A stretch of 64,000 nucleotides of DNA. It comes from Pontibacter coccineus (GTDB lineage Bacteria; Bacteroidota; Bacteroidia; Cytophagales; Hymenobacteraceae). A program made the translations under genes and the position numbers. Below, one piece after another: positions 1 through 8,453 of this stretch (position 1 is the first letter of the stretch; the number at the start of each line of letters is the position of its first letter). The DNA is taken from contig NZ_JAUOTN010000011.1 of assembly GCF_030546575.1 (NCBI RefSeq), positions 112,926-176,925 of the forward strand. Direction: 5' to 3'. The notes beneath the pieces are model-generated. The model was not told where the DNA came from. It saw only the letters and a list, made by a program, of their open reading frames with translations, and did no database searches.

Positions 1-501
1 TTGGCGCGTCTGAAGCCGGTCTTTGCGGCCGGCGGTACGGTGACAGCCGGCAACTCTTCCCAGACTTCTGATGGTGCTGCCTTTGTGGTTGTGATGAGCG
101 AGCGCATGATGAAGGAGCTAAACCTGGAGCCGATTGCCCGTTTGGTGAGCTACGGCACAGGCGGTGTGGATCCGCGCATCATGGGCATGGGCCCGATCGC
201 TGCCGTTCCAAAAGCCTTGAAGCAAGCGGGTATGACCCTCAACGACATTGACCTGATCGAGATGAACGAGGCCTTTGCGGCTCAGTCCATTGCCGTGATG
301 CGTCACCTCGAGTTCGATCCGGCTAAGCTGAACATTGGCGGTGGTGCCATTGCCCTTGGTCACCCACTGGGTTGCTCCGGCGCCAAGCTGAGCGTGCAGC
401 TATTCAGCGACCTGCGCCGCACCGGTGGCAAGCACGGTGTCGTGACAGCCTGCGTTGGCGGCGGTCAGGGCGTAGCGGGCATCTTCGAATTACTGAAATA
501 A
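1..501 (+). CDS. Thiolase (acetyl-CoA acyltransferase), C-terminal part
   Basis: This is the last 166 residues of a beta-oxidation thiolase, which cleaves 3-ketoacyl-CoA to acetyl-CoA and a shortened acyl-CoA. The gene is cut by the window edge; a full-length thiolase is about 390 residues, so the TTG at base 1 is not the real start. The visible part has NEAFAAQ, the active-site histidine block GHPLGCSGA, and the second catalytic cysteine in CVGGGQG near the C-terminus. An acyl-CoA dehydrogenase follows 35 bases downstream on the same strand, which suggests a fatty-acid degradation operon whose upstream part lies outside the window. A biosynthetic acetoacetyl-CoA thiolase is the alternative, but the neighbour favours degradation. 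Confidence 0.93.
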   Translation: MARLKPVFAAGGTVTAGNSSQTSDGAAFVVVMSERMMKELNLEPIARLVSYGTGGVDPRIMGMGPIAAVPKALKQAGMTLNDIDLIEMNEAFAAQSIAVMRHLEFDPAKLNIGGGAIALGHPLGCSGAKLSVQLFSDLRRTGGKHGVVTACVGGGQGVAGIFELLK

Positions 502-536
502 AAAACTGTACCTAAAAACACTAATCATATTCTGCC

Positions 537-2336
537 ATGGAAAATGTAACAGATAAAAATAAAACGGCCACCGTCCGCGGTGGTGAATTCCTGATCAAGG
601 AAACTGATCCGCAGGATGTATTTATACCTGCCGAGTTTAGCGAGGAGCAGCGCATGATGGCCCAGACATGTCTGGACTTTGTGCGCGAAGAAGTCAACCC
701 GCTGCTCGACCGCCTCGACAACCACGAAGAAGGCCTGATGGAAGGCCTGATGAAGAAAGCCGGTGAACTTGGCTTGTTTGCGGTATCGATGCCGGAGCAA
801 TACGGTGGCCTGAACATGGACTTTAACACTTCGCTGCTGGTAACGGAGTCAGTGGGGGGCGGTCACTCGTTCCCGGTGGCCTTTGCGGCCCACACAGGTA
901 TAGGTATGCTGCCCATCCTGTACTTCGGTACAGACGAGCAGAAAGAGAAGTACCTGCCAAAGCTTACCTCCGGTGAGTGGGCGGCGGCTTACTGCCTCAC
1001 TGAGCCGGGCTCTGGTTCTGATGCCCTGGCAGCTAAAACCAAAGCTGTGCTAAATGAAGCAGGCACACACTACATCCTGAACGGCCAGAAAATGTGGATC
1101 ACGAACGCCGGCTTTGCTGATGTGTTCATCGTGTTCGCGCAGGTAGACGGCGATAAGTTCACGGGCTTCATTGTGGAGAAAGGCTACCCGGGTCTGAGCC
1201 TTGGCAACGAAGAGCATAAAATGGGTATCAAAGGCTCGTCTACCCGCCAGGTATTTTTCTCTGACTGTCAGGTTCCGAAAGAGAACGTGCTGGGCGAGAT
1301 CGGCAAAGGCCATTTGATCGCTTTCAACATCCTCAACATCGGCCGTGTCAAGCTTTGCGCCGCTACGCTGGGTGCCTCTAAAAAAGTGGTGGACTTGTCG
1401 ATAAAGTATGCCAACGAGCGTCAGCAGTTCAAGCTGCCTATTTCGAAATTCGGTGCTATACGCCACAAACTGGCGGAGCAGGCCATCCGCATTTATGCGG
1501 TAGAGTCGGCGCTGTACCGTTGCGGCATGGACATCTTCCGCAAAGAGCAGGAGCTGCTGGCAGAAGGCAAAGGCGAGAACGAAGCCATGCTGGGTGCCGC
1601 CCGGGAGTTTGCCGTGGAAGCCGCCATGCTAAAAGTGGAAGGCTCTGAGGTGCTCGACTACGTGGTAGACGAAGGTGTGCAGATCTACGGTGGCTACGGC
1701 TTCTCAGCTGACTACCCCATGGACCGCGCCTATCGCGACTCCCGTATCAACCGCATTTTTGAGGGTACCAACGAAATCAACCGCATGCTCACTGTAGATA
1801 TGATCCTGAAAAAGGCTATGAACGGTGAGTTGGATTTGATGGGACCTGCTCAAAACGTGCAAAACGAGCTGATGGCTATACCTGATTTCGGTTCGGAAGA
1901 GGAGGGCCTTTTCGCCGCTGAGCACAAAGCAATCCGCAACCTGAAGAAGGCGATCCTGATGGTAGCTGGCACGGCTGTGCAGAAGTACATGAACTCACTG
2001 GCTAAGGAGCAGGAGGTACTGATGAACATCGCCGACATGGCTATTAAGACCTATGTGGCGGAGTCAACGCTGCTGCGCGTGGAGAAACTGGTAGGTATGA
2101 AAGGCGAGGAGGCAGTGGCGAACCAGATCGACATGGTGCGTGTGACCGTGAACGATGCCGTGGATACCGCCTTCCTGGCCGGCAAGGATGCCATTGCTTC
2201 TATGGTGGAGGGTGACGAGCAGCGCCTTCTGTTCATGGGCCTGAAACGCTTTACAAAAAAAGACCTCTACAATACCAAAGAGGCACGCCGCCGCATAGCC
2301 GCCGCTATGATCGAGGCCAATGAGTACGTATACTAG
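537..2336 (+). CDS. Acyl-CoA dehydrogenase with C-terminal extension
   Basis: This 599-residue FAD enzyme carries out the first step of beta-oxidation, forming the 2,3-enoyl-CoA. The N-terminal helical domain is followed by the flavin-binding strand motif TEPGSGSDA near residue 155 and the C-terminal helical domain. That domain contains FEGTNEINR near residue 408, the region of the catalytic glutamate. The family core is about 380 residues. The extra 180 or so residues at the C-terminus resemble the VLCAD/ACAD9 type, which acts on longer chains. It lies just downstream of the thiolase and probably shares its transcript. A hairpin with a T-tract follows the stop codon. Confidence 0.93.
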   Translation: MENVTDKNKTATVRGGEFLIKETDPQDVFIPAEFSEEQRMMAQTCLDFVREEVNPLLDRLDNHEEGLMEGLMKKAGELGLFAVSMPEQYGGLNMDFNTSLLVTESVGGGHSFPVAFAAHTGIGMLPILYFGTDEQKEKYLPKLTSGEWAAAYCLTEPGSGSDALAAKTKAVLNEAGTHYILNGQKMWITNAGFADVFIVFAQVDGDKFTGFIVEKGYPGLSLGNEEHKMGIKGSSTRQVFFSDCQVPKENVLGEIGKGHLIAFNILNIGRVKLCAATLGASKKVVDLSIKYANERQQFKLPISKFGAIRHKLAEQAIRIYAVESALYRCGMDIFRKEQELLAEGKGENEAMLGAAREFAVEAAMLKVEGSEVLDYVVDEGVQIYGGYGFSADYPMDRAYRDSRINRIFEGTNEINRMLTVDMILKKAMNGELDLMGPAQNVQNELMAIPDFGSEEEGLFAAEHKAIRNLKKAILMVAGTAVQKYMNSLAKEQEVLMNIADMAIKTYVAESTLLRVEKLVGMKGEEAVANQIDMVRVTVNDAVDTAFLAGKDAIASMVEGDEQRLLFMGLKRFTKKDLYNTKEARRRIAAAMIEANEYVY

Positions 2337-2360
2337 ATTCTGACAAATCTATAGTTTAGG

Positions 2361-2396
2361 AAAGGCTGCCTCCGTAGGGGGTAGCCTTTTTGTTTT
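2361..2396 (+). terminator. Intrinsic terminator of the beta-oxidation operon
   Basis: AAAGGCT at 2361-2367 pairs with AGCCTTT at 2383-2389, with further GC pairing inside, followed by a T-rich tail. Confidence 0.75.
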
Positions 2397-2430
2397 ATTG
2401 AGTTAGCCTCGGGTGACTTAATGACTGTTC

Positions 2431-3207
2431 GTGCGTAAACATACCCAAATACCAAAGCAATTAAACTCAGACCATATGGGGGTAGCATGCCTTATTCCAT
2501 GTTATAACGAACAGGACCGGATTGCAGCAGTACTGGAGGTGGTGACCAAAGTGAGTGGCATACAGCAGGTAATCTGTGTGGACGACGGATCATCTGACAA
2601 CACGGCTACGATGGTAAGCCGGCAATGGCCCACAGTACAGGTTATCCGCCTTAACCAGAACCAGGGAAAAGCCGCTGCCATACAGCATGGTCTCCAGTTT
2701 GTGCAGCACGATTCGGTTTTGCTAATGGACGCCGATCTGCAGGAGCTAGATGGCGCCGAACTTGAGAAGGCCATCCATGCTTTTCAAAACACCCCCAGAG
2801 TTGACATGCTTATCTTACGGCGGATCAGGTCACCCTGGTTTGTGCGCTGGTACCGCAGCGACATACTGTTGTCAGGCGAGCGGCTCTTGCGGCGGAGCGA
2901 TCTGGAGCAGGTGCTTTCCCAACCTGTGGCGCGCTACCAGCTGGAGGTAGCTATTAACCGCTATATGATTAACCGTCGCAAGCGGGTACGCTGGATGCCC
3001 TGGTCAGCCATGAATACCTACAAAGTAGACAAACTCGGGGTGCTGGAAGGCTCTCGGAGAGAGTTCAAGATGTATGTTGAGATCGTGGACTATGTGGGTT
3101 TCGTGCACATGCTGGTGCAACTGAGCTCCTTTACCCGGAAGCTTAAGAAACAAAAAAGCGCAACCAAAGAGTGGCCGCGCTTCTTGTCAGGTATAAGAGT
3201 GTCTTGA
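2431..3207 (+). CDS. Glycosyltransferase family 2
   Basis: This is a GT-A fold sugar transferase, probably for a polysaccharide or glycolipid; donor and acceptor cannot be read. The N-terminal half has the family pattern: LIPCYNEQDRI at the first strand, VDDGSSDNT for nucleotide binding, and the metal-binding motif MDADLQ near residue 97. No membrane segment is evident, so it is likely soluble or peripheral. The GTG at 2431 gives 258 residues. An in-frame ATG at 2476, just before the first strand, would give 243 residues and is equally plausible; no Shine-Dalgarno sequence decides between them. Its stop codon abuts the stop of the convergent gene downstream with no spacer. Confidence 0.85.
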   Translation: MRKHTQIPKQLNSDHMGVACLIPCYNEQDRIAAVLEVVTKVSGIQQVICVDDGSSDNTATMVSRQWPTVQVIRLNQNQGKAAAIQHGLQFVQHDSVLLMDADLQELDGAELEKAIHAFQNTPRVDMLILRRIRSPWFVRWYRSDILLSGERLLRRSDLEQVLSQPVARYQLEVAINRYMINRRKRVRWMPWSAMNTYKVDKLGVLEGSRREFKMYVEIVDYVGFVHMLVQLSSFTRKLKKQKSATKEWPRFLSGIRVS

Positions 3208-4668
3208 TTACTTGATCTGCAAACGACGTAGCTGCAGGCTGTTCGCTTTTTTGGATGGCCGCACCACCGTCACCAGGTCACGATCGGTAAGCCAGGCCGT
3301 GAAGTCCTTTACATAGGCGATGTTTTTATCGTTTGCCACGTTCAGGCCGGCTGCCTTGGGTGCTTCTGCTTTGCCCGTGTTGGTATCGATGCGGCGCAGG
3401 TATAAGTCGTACTTGCCATCCAGTTCTTCCAGGGTGAGCAGGTTGAGTGTGTTGCCCGTCAGGTTGTAACGGTAGGATATACCTGTAAACGCCTCGTCAG
3501 CCGGGGCTTTTTGGTTCTTCATCAGCACAGAGCTCCAGGCAGTGCCCATAAACTGATCGTAAGCGAAAAGGTGAATCTCCTTGGCGTAGTAAGGAGAGTT
3601 CTCGCCACCCTCCATGTATTTTTTCTCGGCCAGCACGATCAGTTTTTCTTCCGGCGTCAGGATCAAATCTGTCAGGTAGATGTCTTCCAGGCGACTGGCT
3701 TTTGCTCCACTGCCTTTGTCCAGTTTGTTCACACCGGCCAGGTACTCGGGCGTAAACCTGAATTCCTCTGCGAACACCATGTCATCGTTTTCGAAATCGA
3801 ACTTCACCGCCTTCAGGCTGTAATAATCGCCGGTTTTCTCATCAGCCGTGAGCACCACGCCATACAGGTTACCGTTCGGCTGCAGGGCATACTTGCTGTC
3901 CATAATGTAGACCTTTTTGCCGTCGAACATACCGCCTACCAGCACCGACATCCCTTTGGCAACCGGCGATTTGAGGGTGTACTGGCGTACGGTCAGGCGC
4001 TCCATGTTTTCGGAGATCAGGCTGATGAACTGGTCGCCGGCATCGTTTACGATCACCTCGGCCGACACAATGCCGCGCAGGTCGCTCAGGTTATACTTCG
4101 TATCCTTTAGTTTCTGAAGTTTGCCATCGTACAGGCTGCCGCTTATACCTTGCACCACCTGGTTACCCGTCACATGAAAGCGATAGGCCAGGAGTTTGGT
4201 GCCGTCCGGCGACAGGGCTATACCTGCTTTGCGGGCATCGGCGGGGGCTTCGAGCAGCAGGACCGGTTTGTCTTTCTGGCCGTTCCGCAAGTCTACCCGG
4301 TGCGCATAGAGCACCTGGTTTCCTTTTTCATCGTGACGGTGCGTTACCACCAGTGCCGCTTCCTCATTTTTGGCAAAAGCCTCCAGCGTTTCTTCTGCAG
4401 CAAGCGGTATAGTCGTCGACCAAGCCTTTTTGAGAGTGGCATTGTAGCGCTCAATGGCATATTCGCCTGGTTTGTTCCGACTGAGGATCACAAAGCCATC
4501 AGCCCCCAGCGGAAGCGTTTTACTACTGATACTTTGGTTGTACTGGTCTTCTGTGTTGTCAGGGAGATAAGTGAAAGGTATAGCGGCTTTCTTACCCTGA
4601 GCGGCTGCTGATGTGGCAGACAAGAGTACCAGCAGCAATAGAAGCGGTAATAATTGACGTGTTTTCAA
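3208..4668 (-). CDS. Exported protein of unknown function, possible beta-propeller
   Basis: I do not recognise a named family. The 486-residue product begins with a clear signal peptide (a Leu-rich core ending SAAAQ near residue 24), so it is probably periplasmic or surface-exposed. The rest has recurring short beta-strand blocks such as LSPDGTKLLAYR, LYLRRIDTNTG and VLIYAHRVD-like segments, with Gly/Asp turns. That pattern would suit a beta-propeller, but this is inference. The gene converges directly on the GT2 gene, and the gap after its stop is zero bases. The 142-base region upstream of its start contains several copies of the AGGTATA motif. Confidence 0.8.
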   Translation of the reverse strand: MKTRQLLPLLLLLVLLSATSAAAQGKKAAIPFTYLPDNTEDQYNQSISSKTLPLGADGFVILSRNKPGEYAIERYNATLKKAWSTTIPLAAEETLEAFAKNEEAALVVTHRHDEKGNQVLYAHRVDLRNGQKDKPVLLLEAPADARKAGIALSPDGTKLLAYRFHVTGNQVVQGISGSLYDGKLQKLKDTKYNLSDLRGIVSAEVIVNDAGDQFISLISENMERLTVRQYTLKSPVAKGMSVLVGGMFDGKKVYIMDSKYALQPNGNLYGVVLTADEKTGDYYSLKAVKFDFENDDMVFAEEFRFTPEYLAGVNKLDKGSGAKASRLEDIYLTDLILTPEEKLIVLAEKKYMEGGENSPYYAKEIHLFAYDQFMGTAWSSVLMKNQKAPADEAFTGISYRYNLTGNTLNLLTLEELDGKYDLYLRRIDTNTGKAEAPKAAGLNVANDKNIAYVKDFTAWLTDRDLVTVVRPSKKANSLQLRRLQIK

Positions 4669-4810
4669 GGTATAGTTTTTAGATTTTTACTGAGTAAAAG
4701 GTTTTGTGCCAGGTATAGGCAAGTCGAATATAGGATAAAATTGTTTCTCGTGGAACTGGCGCAAACAAAACCTTTAACGCAAATTATCGGGAAGCAGGTA
4801 TAGCCTTGTA

Positions 4811-5212
4811 TTAATGTTGCTGTTCTGTTTCTAACACAGGGACAGGTTGTTTATTATCGTCGATGGCTACAAATGTAAAACTGCCATGGATGGCTTTTAG
4901 GCGCACGTCAGAGTACATCTCTTCAATATAAATCTCTACTTCTACTTTCAGGCTGGTGTTGCCCACGCGCTTTACCTGCCCTATTAATTCTATAATGGTG
5001 CCTGCAGGTATAGGCTGGGTGAAGTCAATTTTGTCTGAAGATACGGTGACCACCCTTTTGCGGCAAAACCGGGTGGCGGTGATAAAAGCTACTTCATCCA
5101 TCAGCTGCATGGCCGTTCCGCCAAAAAGCGTATCGTAGTGGTTCGTGGTGTTTGGGAAAACGGCCTTGAATATGCGCGTTTCAGATTGGGCAATGCGTTC
5201 TTGTAAGTTCAT
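4811..5212 (-). CDS. Acyl-CoA thioesterase, hotdog fold (YciA-like)
   Basis: This is a 133-residue single-hotdog enzyme that hydrolyses acyl-CoA to free acid and CoA. The N-terminal third carries the family signature NHYDTLFGG followed by MQLMDEVAFITATRF, in which the Asn, the Gly-Gly turn and the Asp belong to the active-site helix. Length fits the family (about 130-160). It is the first complete gene downstream of a cobalamin riboswitch on the same strand. About 240 bases of apparently non-coding DNA separate the aptamer from the start codon. Control of this gene by B12 is possible but not shown. Confidence 0.9.
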   Translation of the reverse strand: MNLQERIAQSETRIFKAVFPNTTNHYDTLFGGTAMQLMDEVAFITATRFCRKRVVTVSSDKIDFTQPIPAGTIIELIGQVKRVGNTSLKVEVEIYIEEMYSDVRLKAIHGSFTFVAIDDNKQPVPVLETEQQH

Positions 5213-5450
5213 AAAGGTGTAGTTTGGGAGTTAGGTATACAGTTATGCTGCTGACTACTGCAATGAGCCTGGCTCCGGGAGAAGGTAGGTATAGAGATAC
5301 AGACATACAGCATAGTTTAGTTTGTAATCTGTGCAGGCTGTCGCTGGTAGAATTGCGGAAAGGGAAGGTCATACCCCTATGAGGCCAGGAGGGCTATAGG
5401 AATTGTGAGTTTCTCAGACCACAGGCTTTAGGCGCGAAAGCATGCGTAAG
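5213..5450 (-). other. Leader region between riboswitch and thioesterase
   Basis: No convincing gene is present. On the minus strand a 63-codon open frame (5372-5181) overlaps the thioesterase start out of frame and has no family features. Two AGGTATA motif copies lie near 5232 and 5285. A weak hairpin (CCTAT/ATAGG, 5373-5399) is visible but has no T-tract. Confidence 0.5.
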
Positions 5451-5606
5451 GGTATTTGGGGCAAGTCTCCTGGCTTGTAACTTGGCAGCCATCCTTCTCG
5501 TCCTGTTCCGGACAATGGATAGTTGGGGCTGCCAATGACATGTTACTTACAGTTGCGCGTCAGCCCGTGATTTCCACACGGTTCCTGTTTAAACCTGAGC
5601 TATACC
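5451..5606 (-). promoter_or_regulatory. Cobalamin (B12) riboswitch, orphan
   Basis: Read on the minus strand, this region shows the conserved pieces of the AdoCbl/cobalamin aptamer in order. GGAACCGTGTGGAAATCACG lies at about 5585-5566 and GCGCAACTGTAAGT at about 5557-5544. Next come the GGCAGCC and GGCTGCC arms, and finally the B12 box AGCCAGGAGACTTGCC at about 5476-5461. GGTAT at 5606-5602 can pair with ATACC at 5455-5451 to close helix P1. A possible -7 box TATCTTTA lies at 5638-5631, just after the recG stop codon. No B12 transporter or synthesis gene follows; the next gene is an acyl-CoA thioesterase starting at 5212. Confidence 0.9.
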
Positions 5607-5645
5607 TAGCTGAGGTACCTCCAAACGTTGTAAAGATAGAAATTT

Positions 5646-7742
5646 TTAACTGATCCGGCTCCAGTTGACAGTATTCACGCTCAATGATTTGATGTGCCGC
5701 ATGATATTCTGGTTCTGGGGCTGCTCGAGTTGTGGGTCTTCATTCAGCACACGCTGCGCGGCGGCACGGGCTTCCTGCAGAATGGGTGCATCCTTGGCCA
5801 GGTCGGCAATGAGCAGGTCTAACACGCCGCTTTGCTGCGTGCCCATCAGGTCACCTGGCCCGCGCAGCTTCAGGTCGATGTCCGCAATCTCGAAACCGTT
5901 GTTGGTGCGTACCATCGTCTCCAGTCTAGTCTTGCTGTCTTTGCTCAGCTTATACCCGGTCATGAGTATGCAATAGCTTTGCTCAGCGCCCCGTCCTACG
6001 CGGCCCCGCAGCTGGTGCAGCTGCGAGAGACCGAAGCGCTCCGCACTCTCGATGATCATCACCGAGGCATTCGGCACGTTCACGCCCACCTCAATCACAG
6101 TTGTCGCCACCATGATCTGCGTCTCGTTCTTGACAAAGCGCTGCATTTCGTAGTCTTTGTCCTGCGCCTTTAGCTTGCCGTGCACCATGCTTACCTGGTA
6201 CTCCGGAAAAGCCCTGCGCACGCTCTCGTAGCCGTCCATCAGGTCCTTGTAGTCCATCCCTTCCGATTCCTCGATGAGCGGGTATACGATGTATACCTGG
6301 CGGCCCAGCTTGATCTGGTCACGCACGAACTGGAACACCTTCAGGCGGTGGGAGTCGAAGCGGTGCACCGTCACGATCTCTTTACGACCGGCTGGCATCT
6401 CGTCAATCACCGACACATCCAGGTCGCCATAGAGCGTCATGGCCAGCGTGCGGGGGATAGGGGTGGCCGTCATCACGAGCACATGCGGAATGATGCGCGG
6501 GTTTTTGCGCCACAGCCTGGACCGCTGCTCCACGCCGAAGCGGTGCTGCTCGTCCACAATGCAAAGGCCCAGGTTCTGGAACTGCACCACGTCCTCCAGC
6601 AGGGCGTGCGTGCCCACGATCATCTTCATCTCGCCGGAACGCAGCTGCTCGTGCAGTACTTTGCGGTCTTTGGTTTTGGTAGAGCCGGTGAGTTTGCCGA
6701 TGTTTATACCTAGCCGGTCAGCAAAAGCCTTGAGACCGGTATAATGTTGGTCGGCCAGAATTTCGGTAGGGGCCATGAGTACCGACTGTGCTCCGTTATC
6801 GGCAGCGATCAGCATGGTGATGAAAGCCACAATGGTCTTGCCGGAGCCTACATCGCCCTGCAGCAGGCGGTTCATCTGTTTTCCGGCCGTCAGGTCTTTG
6901 TGTATCTCCTTGATCACCCGCTTCTGCGCATTGGTCAGATCGAAGGTCATGTGGTTTTTGTAGAACTCCGTGACCGTTGGTACCTGTCGGAACACCTGGC
7001 CGGCCAGGTCGGCGCGGCGCACTGTTTTCTGACGCAGCAGGCGCAGCTGTATGTAAAACAGCTCTTCAAACTTAAGGCGGAACTTGGCGGCATTGTACTT
7101 CTCCACCGACTGCGGGAAGTGAATGTTGATCAACGCATCCCGTTTGCTCATCAGGCGGTAGTGGTCGATCAGTTCCGGCGAAAGTGTTTCGTGTATGTTC
7201 GGTTCTGCCACCTTCAGCAACAGCTCCATCATGCGGGCAATGACTTTGCTCTCTACCCGGAAGGCTTTCAGCTTCTCAGTGGTGTTGTATACCGGTTGCA
7301 GAAAAGAGGCCGTCTGTTTCTCTTCGCCCTGTTCCTCCAGTTCTGGGTGGGCCATGCTCCACTTGCCGTTGAACTGCGTGGGTTTGCCGAATACGATGTA
7401 GTCGGTGTGGTTCTTCAGCGTCTTCTGCATCCACTTCACCCCCTTAAACCAGACCAGTTCCATCTCGCTGCCGTCTTCGTCTACCAGCGTAGCGGCCAGA
7501 CGCTGCTTGCGACCCTCGCCCAGCACCTCCTTGCCCCGCACACGCCCGCGCACCTGCACATAAGGCATGCTCTCGTCCAGTTCGGCTATTTTGTAGAACT
7601 GGGTTCGGTCGAGGTAGCGGAAAGGGTAGTGCTGGATGAGATCGCCATAGGTATAGATGTTGAGCTCCTTCTGCAGCAGCTCGGCCCGCTGCGGCCCCAC
7701 GCCTTTCAGAAATTCGATCTTGGTATGGAAGAAGTTGTTCAA
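5646..7742 (-). CDS. recG: ATP-dependent DNA helicase RecG
   Basis: RecG remodels stalled replication forks and Holliday junctions. The 698 residues match the family length. An N-terminal wedge/OB region (about residues 50-150, with YVQVRGRVRG) precedes the helicase core. Motif I is GDVGSGKT near residue 297, then APTEILADQHY, the DEQH box in IVDEQHRFG, TATPIPRTLAMTLYGDLD, and the conserved LHQLRGRVGRG near the end. The TRG-type C-terminal region follows. It is read on the minus strand, and a cobalamin riboswitch begins directly after its stop codon. The start at 7742 gives a normal N-terminus (MNNFFHTKIEFLKGVGPQ). Confidence 0.97.
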   Translation of the reverse strand: MNNFFHTKIEFLKGVGPQRAELLQKELNIYTYGDLIQHYPFRYLDRTQFYKIAELDESMPYVQVRGRVRGKEVLGEGRKQRLAATLVDEDGSEMELVWFKGVKWMQKTLKNHTDYIVFGKPTQFNGKWSMAHPELEEQGEEKQTASFLQPVYNTTEKLKAFRVESKVIARMMELLLKVAEPNIHETLSPELIDHYRLMSKRDALINIHFPQSVEKYNAAKFRLKFEELFYIQLRLLRQKTVRRADLAGQVFRQVPTVTEFYKNHMTFDLTNAQKRVIKEIHKDLTAGKQMNRLLQGDVGSGKTIVAFITMLIAADNGAQSVLMAPTEILADQHYTGLKAFADRLGINIGKLTGSTKTKDRKVLHEQLRSGEMKMIVGTHALLEDVVQFQNLGLCIVDEQHRFGVEQRSRLWRKNPRIIPHVLVMTATPIPRTLAMTLYGDLDVSVIDEMPAGRKEIVTVHRFDSHRLKVFQFVRDQIKLGRQVYIVYPLIEESEGMDYKDLMDGYESVRRAFPEYQVSMVHGKLKAQDKDYEMQRFVKNETQIMVATTVIEVGVNVPNASVMIIESAERFGLSQLHQLRGRVGRGAEQSYCILMTGYKLSKDSKTRLETMVRTNNGFEIADIDLKLRGPGDLMGTQQSGVLDLLIADLAKDAPILQEARAAAQRVLNEDPQLEQPQNQNIMRHIKSLSVNTVNWSRIS

Positions 7743-7800
7743 GGGTGTAAGCTCAGGTTAGGTAAATAAGGTATAGCAGGTATACCTTACAAAAATAAGC

Positions 7801-7837
7801 AAAAGCCCCGACAGGTGTAAGTGCTGGCGGGGCTTTA
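7801..7837 (-). terminator. Intrinsic terminator of the lipoprotein gene
   Basis: AAAGCCCCG at 7802-7810 pairs with CGGGGCTTT at 7828-7836. On the minus strand it is followed by TTTTGC, so it ends the 7907-8380 gene before recG. Confidence 0.7.
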
Positions 7838-7906
7838 TGTGTCGTGCGTCGTGGCGATATGTATAAAAGTCTGTATAACTCGGCCCAATCGATTTGAGCG
7901 CTGCGC

Positions 7907-8380
7907 TCAGAATTCGTAGTAGGTTGCGTTGAAACTGCCATTCGAAATCTCCACCACTTCGCCTGTCGTGGAATTATGGGCTTTAAAATGGAACGTACCG
8001 GAGATTGTTCTTTTATACCGATCGATTGAGGAAATGGATAAAGACCCGGTACGCGTCTGATCCGTGCGGAAATCCATGTTTGTGTCTTGGGTGTAATAGC
8101 CGGCATTCAAATGCTCACCAAGTTCATAATCCCTTACTCTAATGCCATTGATTGTGTCTCTTACGCTAACCAGGAGGGAGGTAGAGCCATTTGTAGCGCT
8201 GAACCAGAATCTATTTCCATTATCGGTCAGCGTAAATGACAGTGAGTTCGTTTTAAACCCACTGCTCGGCCACCATCTTTTACCGTTTATCCTAACGCAA
8301 AATGATTCATCACAGAAGCTGTCCTTGGAACAGGAAAGCAGGCCAACCAGAAGTATTAGAAGGTATAACCTGTTCTTCAT
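7907..8380 (-). CDS. Small lipoprotein, DUF6252-like
   Basis: This 157-residue protein has a lipoprotein signal peptide with lipobox LLSC at residues 14-17, so it should be lipid-anchored in the envelope. The mature part has a short Cys-containing start (FCDESFCVRINGKRWWP) and then a beta-rich domain. It ends with a GTFHFKAHNSTTGEVVEISNGSF-type segment, which in this phylum is typical of DUF6252-like lipoproteins. Function is unknown. The next upstream gene (8454-9041) has the same layout and a similar ending (GIFAFKAV...VTVTNGRF), so the two look like diverged tandem paralogues. Confidence 0.8.
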   Translation of the reverse strand: MKNRLYLLILLVGLLSCSKDSFCDESFCVRINGKRWWPSSGFKTNSLSFTLTDNGNRFWFSATNGSTSLLVSVRDTINGIRVRDYELGEHLNAGYYTQDTNMDFRTDQTRTGSLSISSIDRYKRTISGTFHFKAHNSTTGEVVEISNGSFNATYYEF

Positions 8381-8453
8381 ATGTAATTACTGTCATGTTT
8401 CATACCGTGAGATCTGTAATGGATGATAAAAGCAATGCCAATAGGTAGTAAGT

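Noticed and set aside
5181..5372. 63-codon minus-strand frame between riboswitch and thioesterase
   Set aside because: It overlaps the thioesterase start out of frame, has no family features and an odd composition. I treat it as a chance frame, not the riboswitch target.
6180..7769. Long plus-strand frames opposite recG
   Set aside because: They are mirror frames of a well-supported gene and show no family features.
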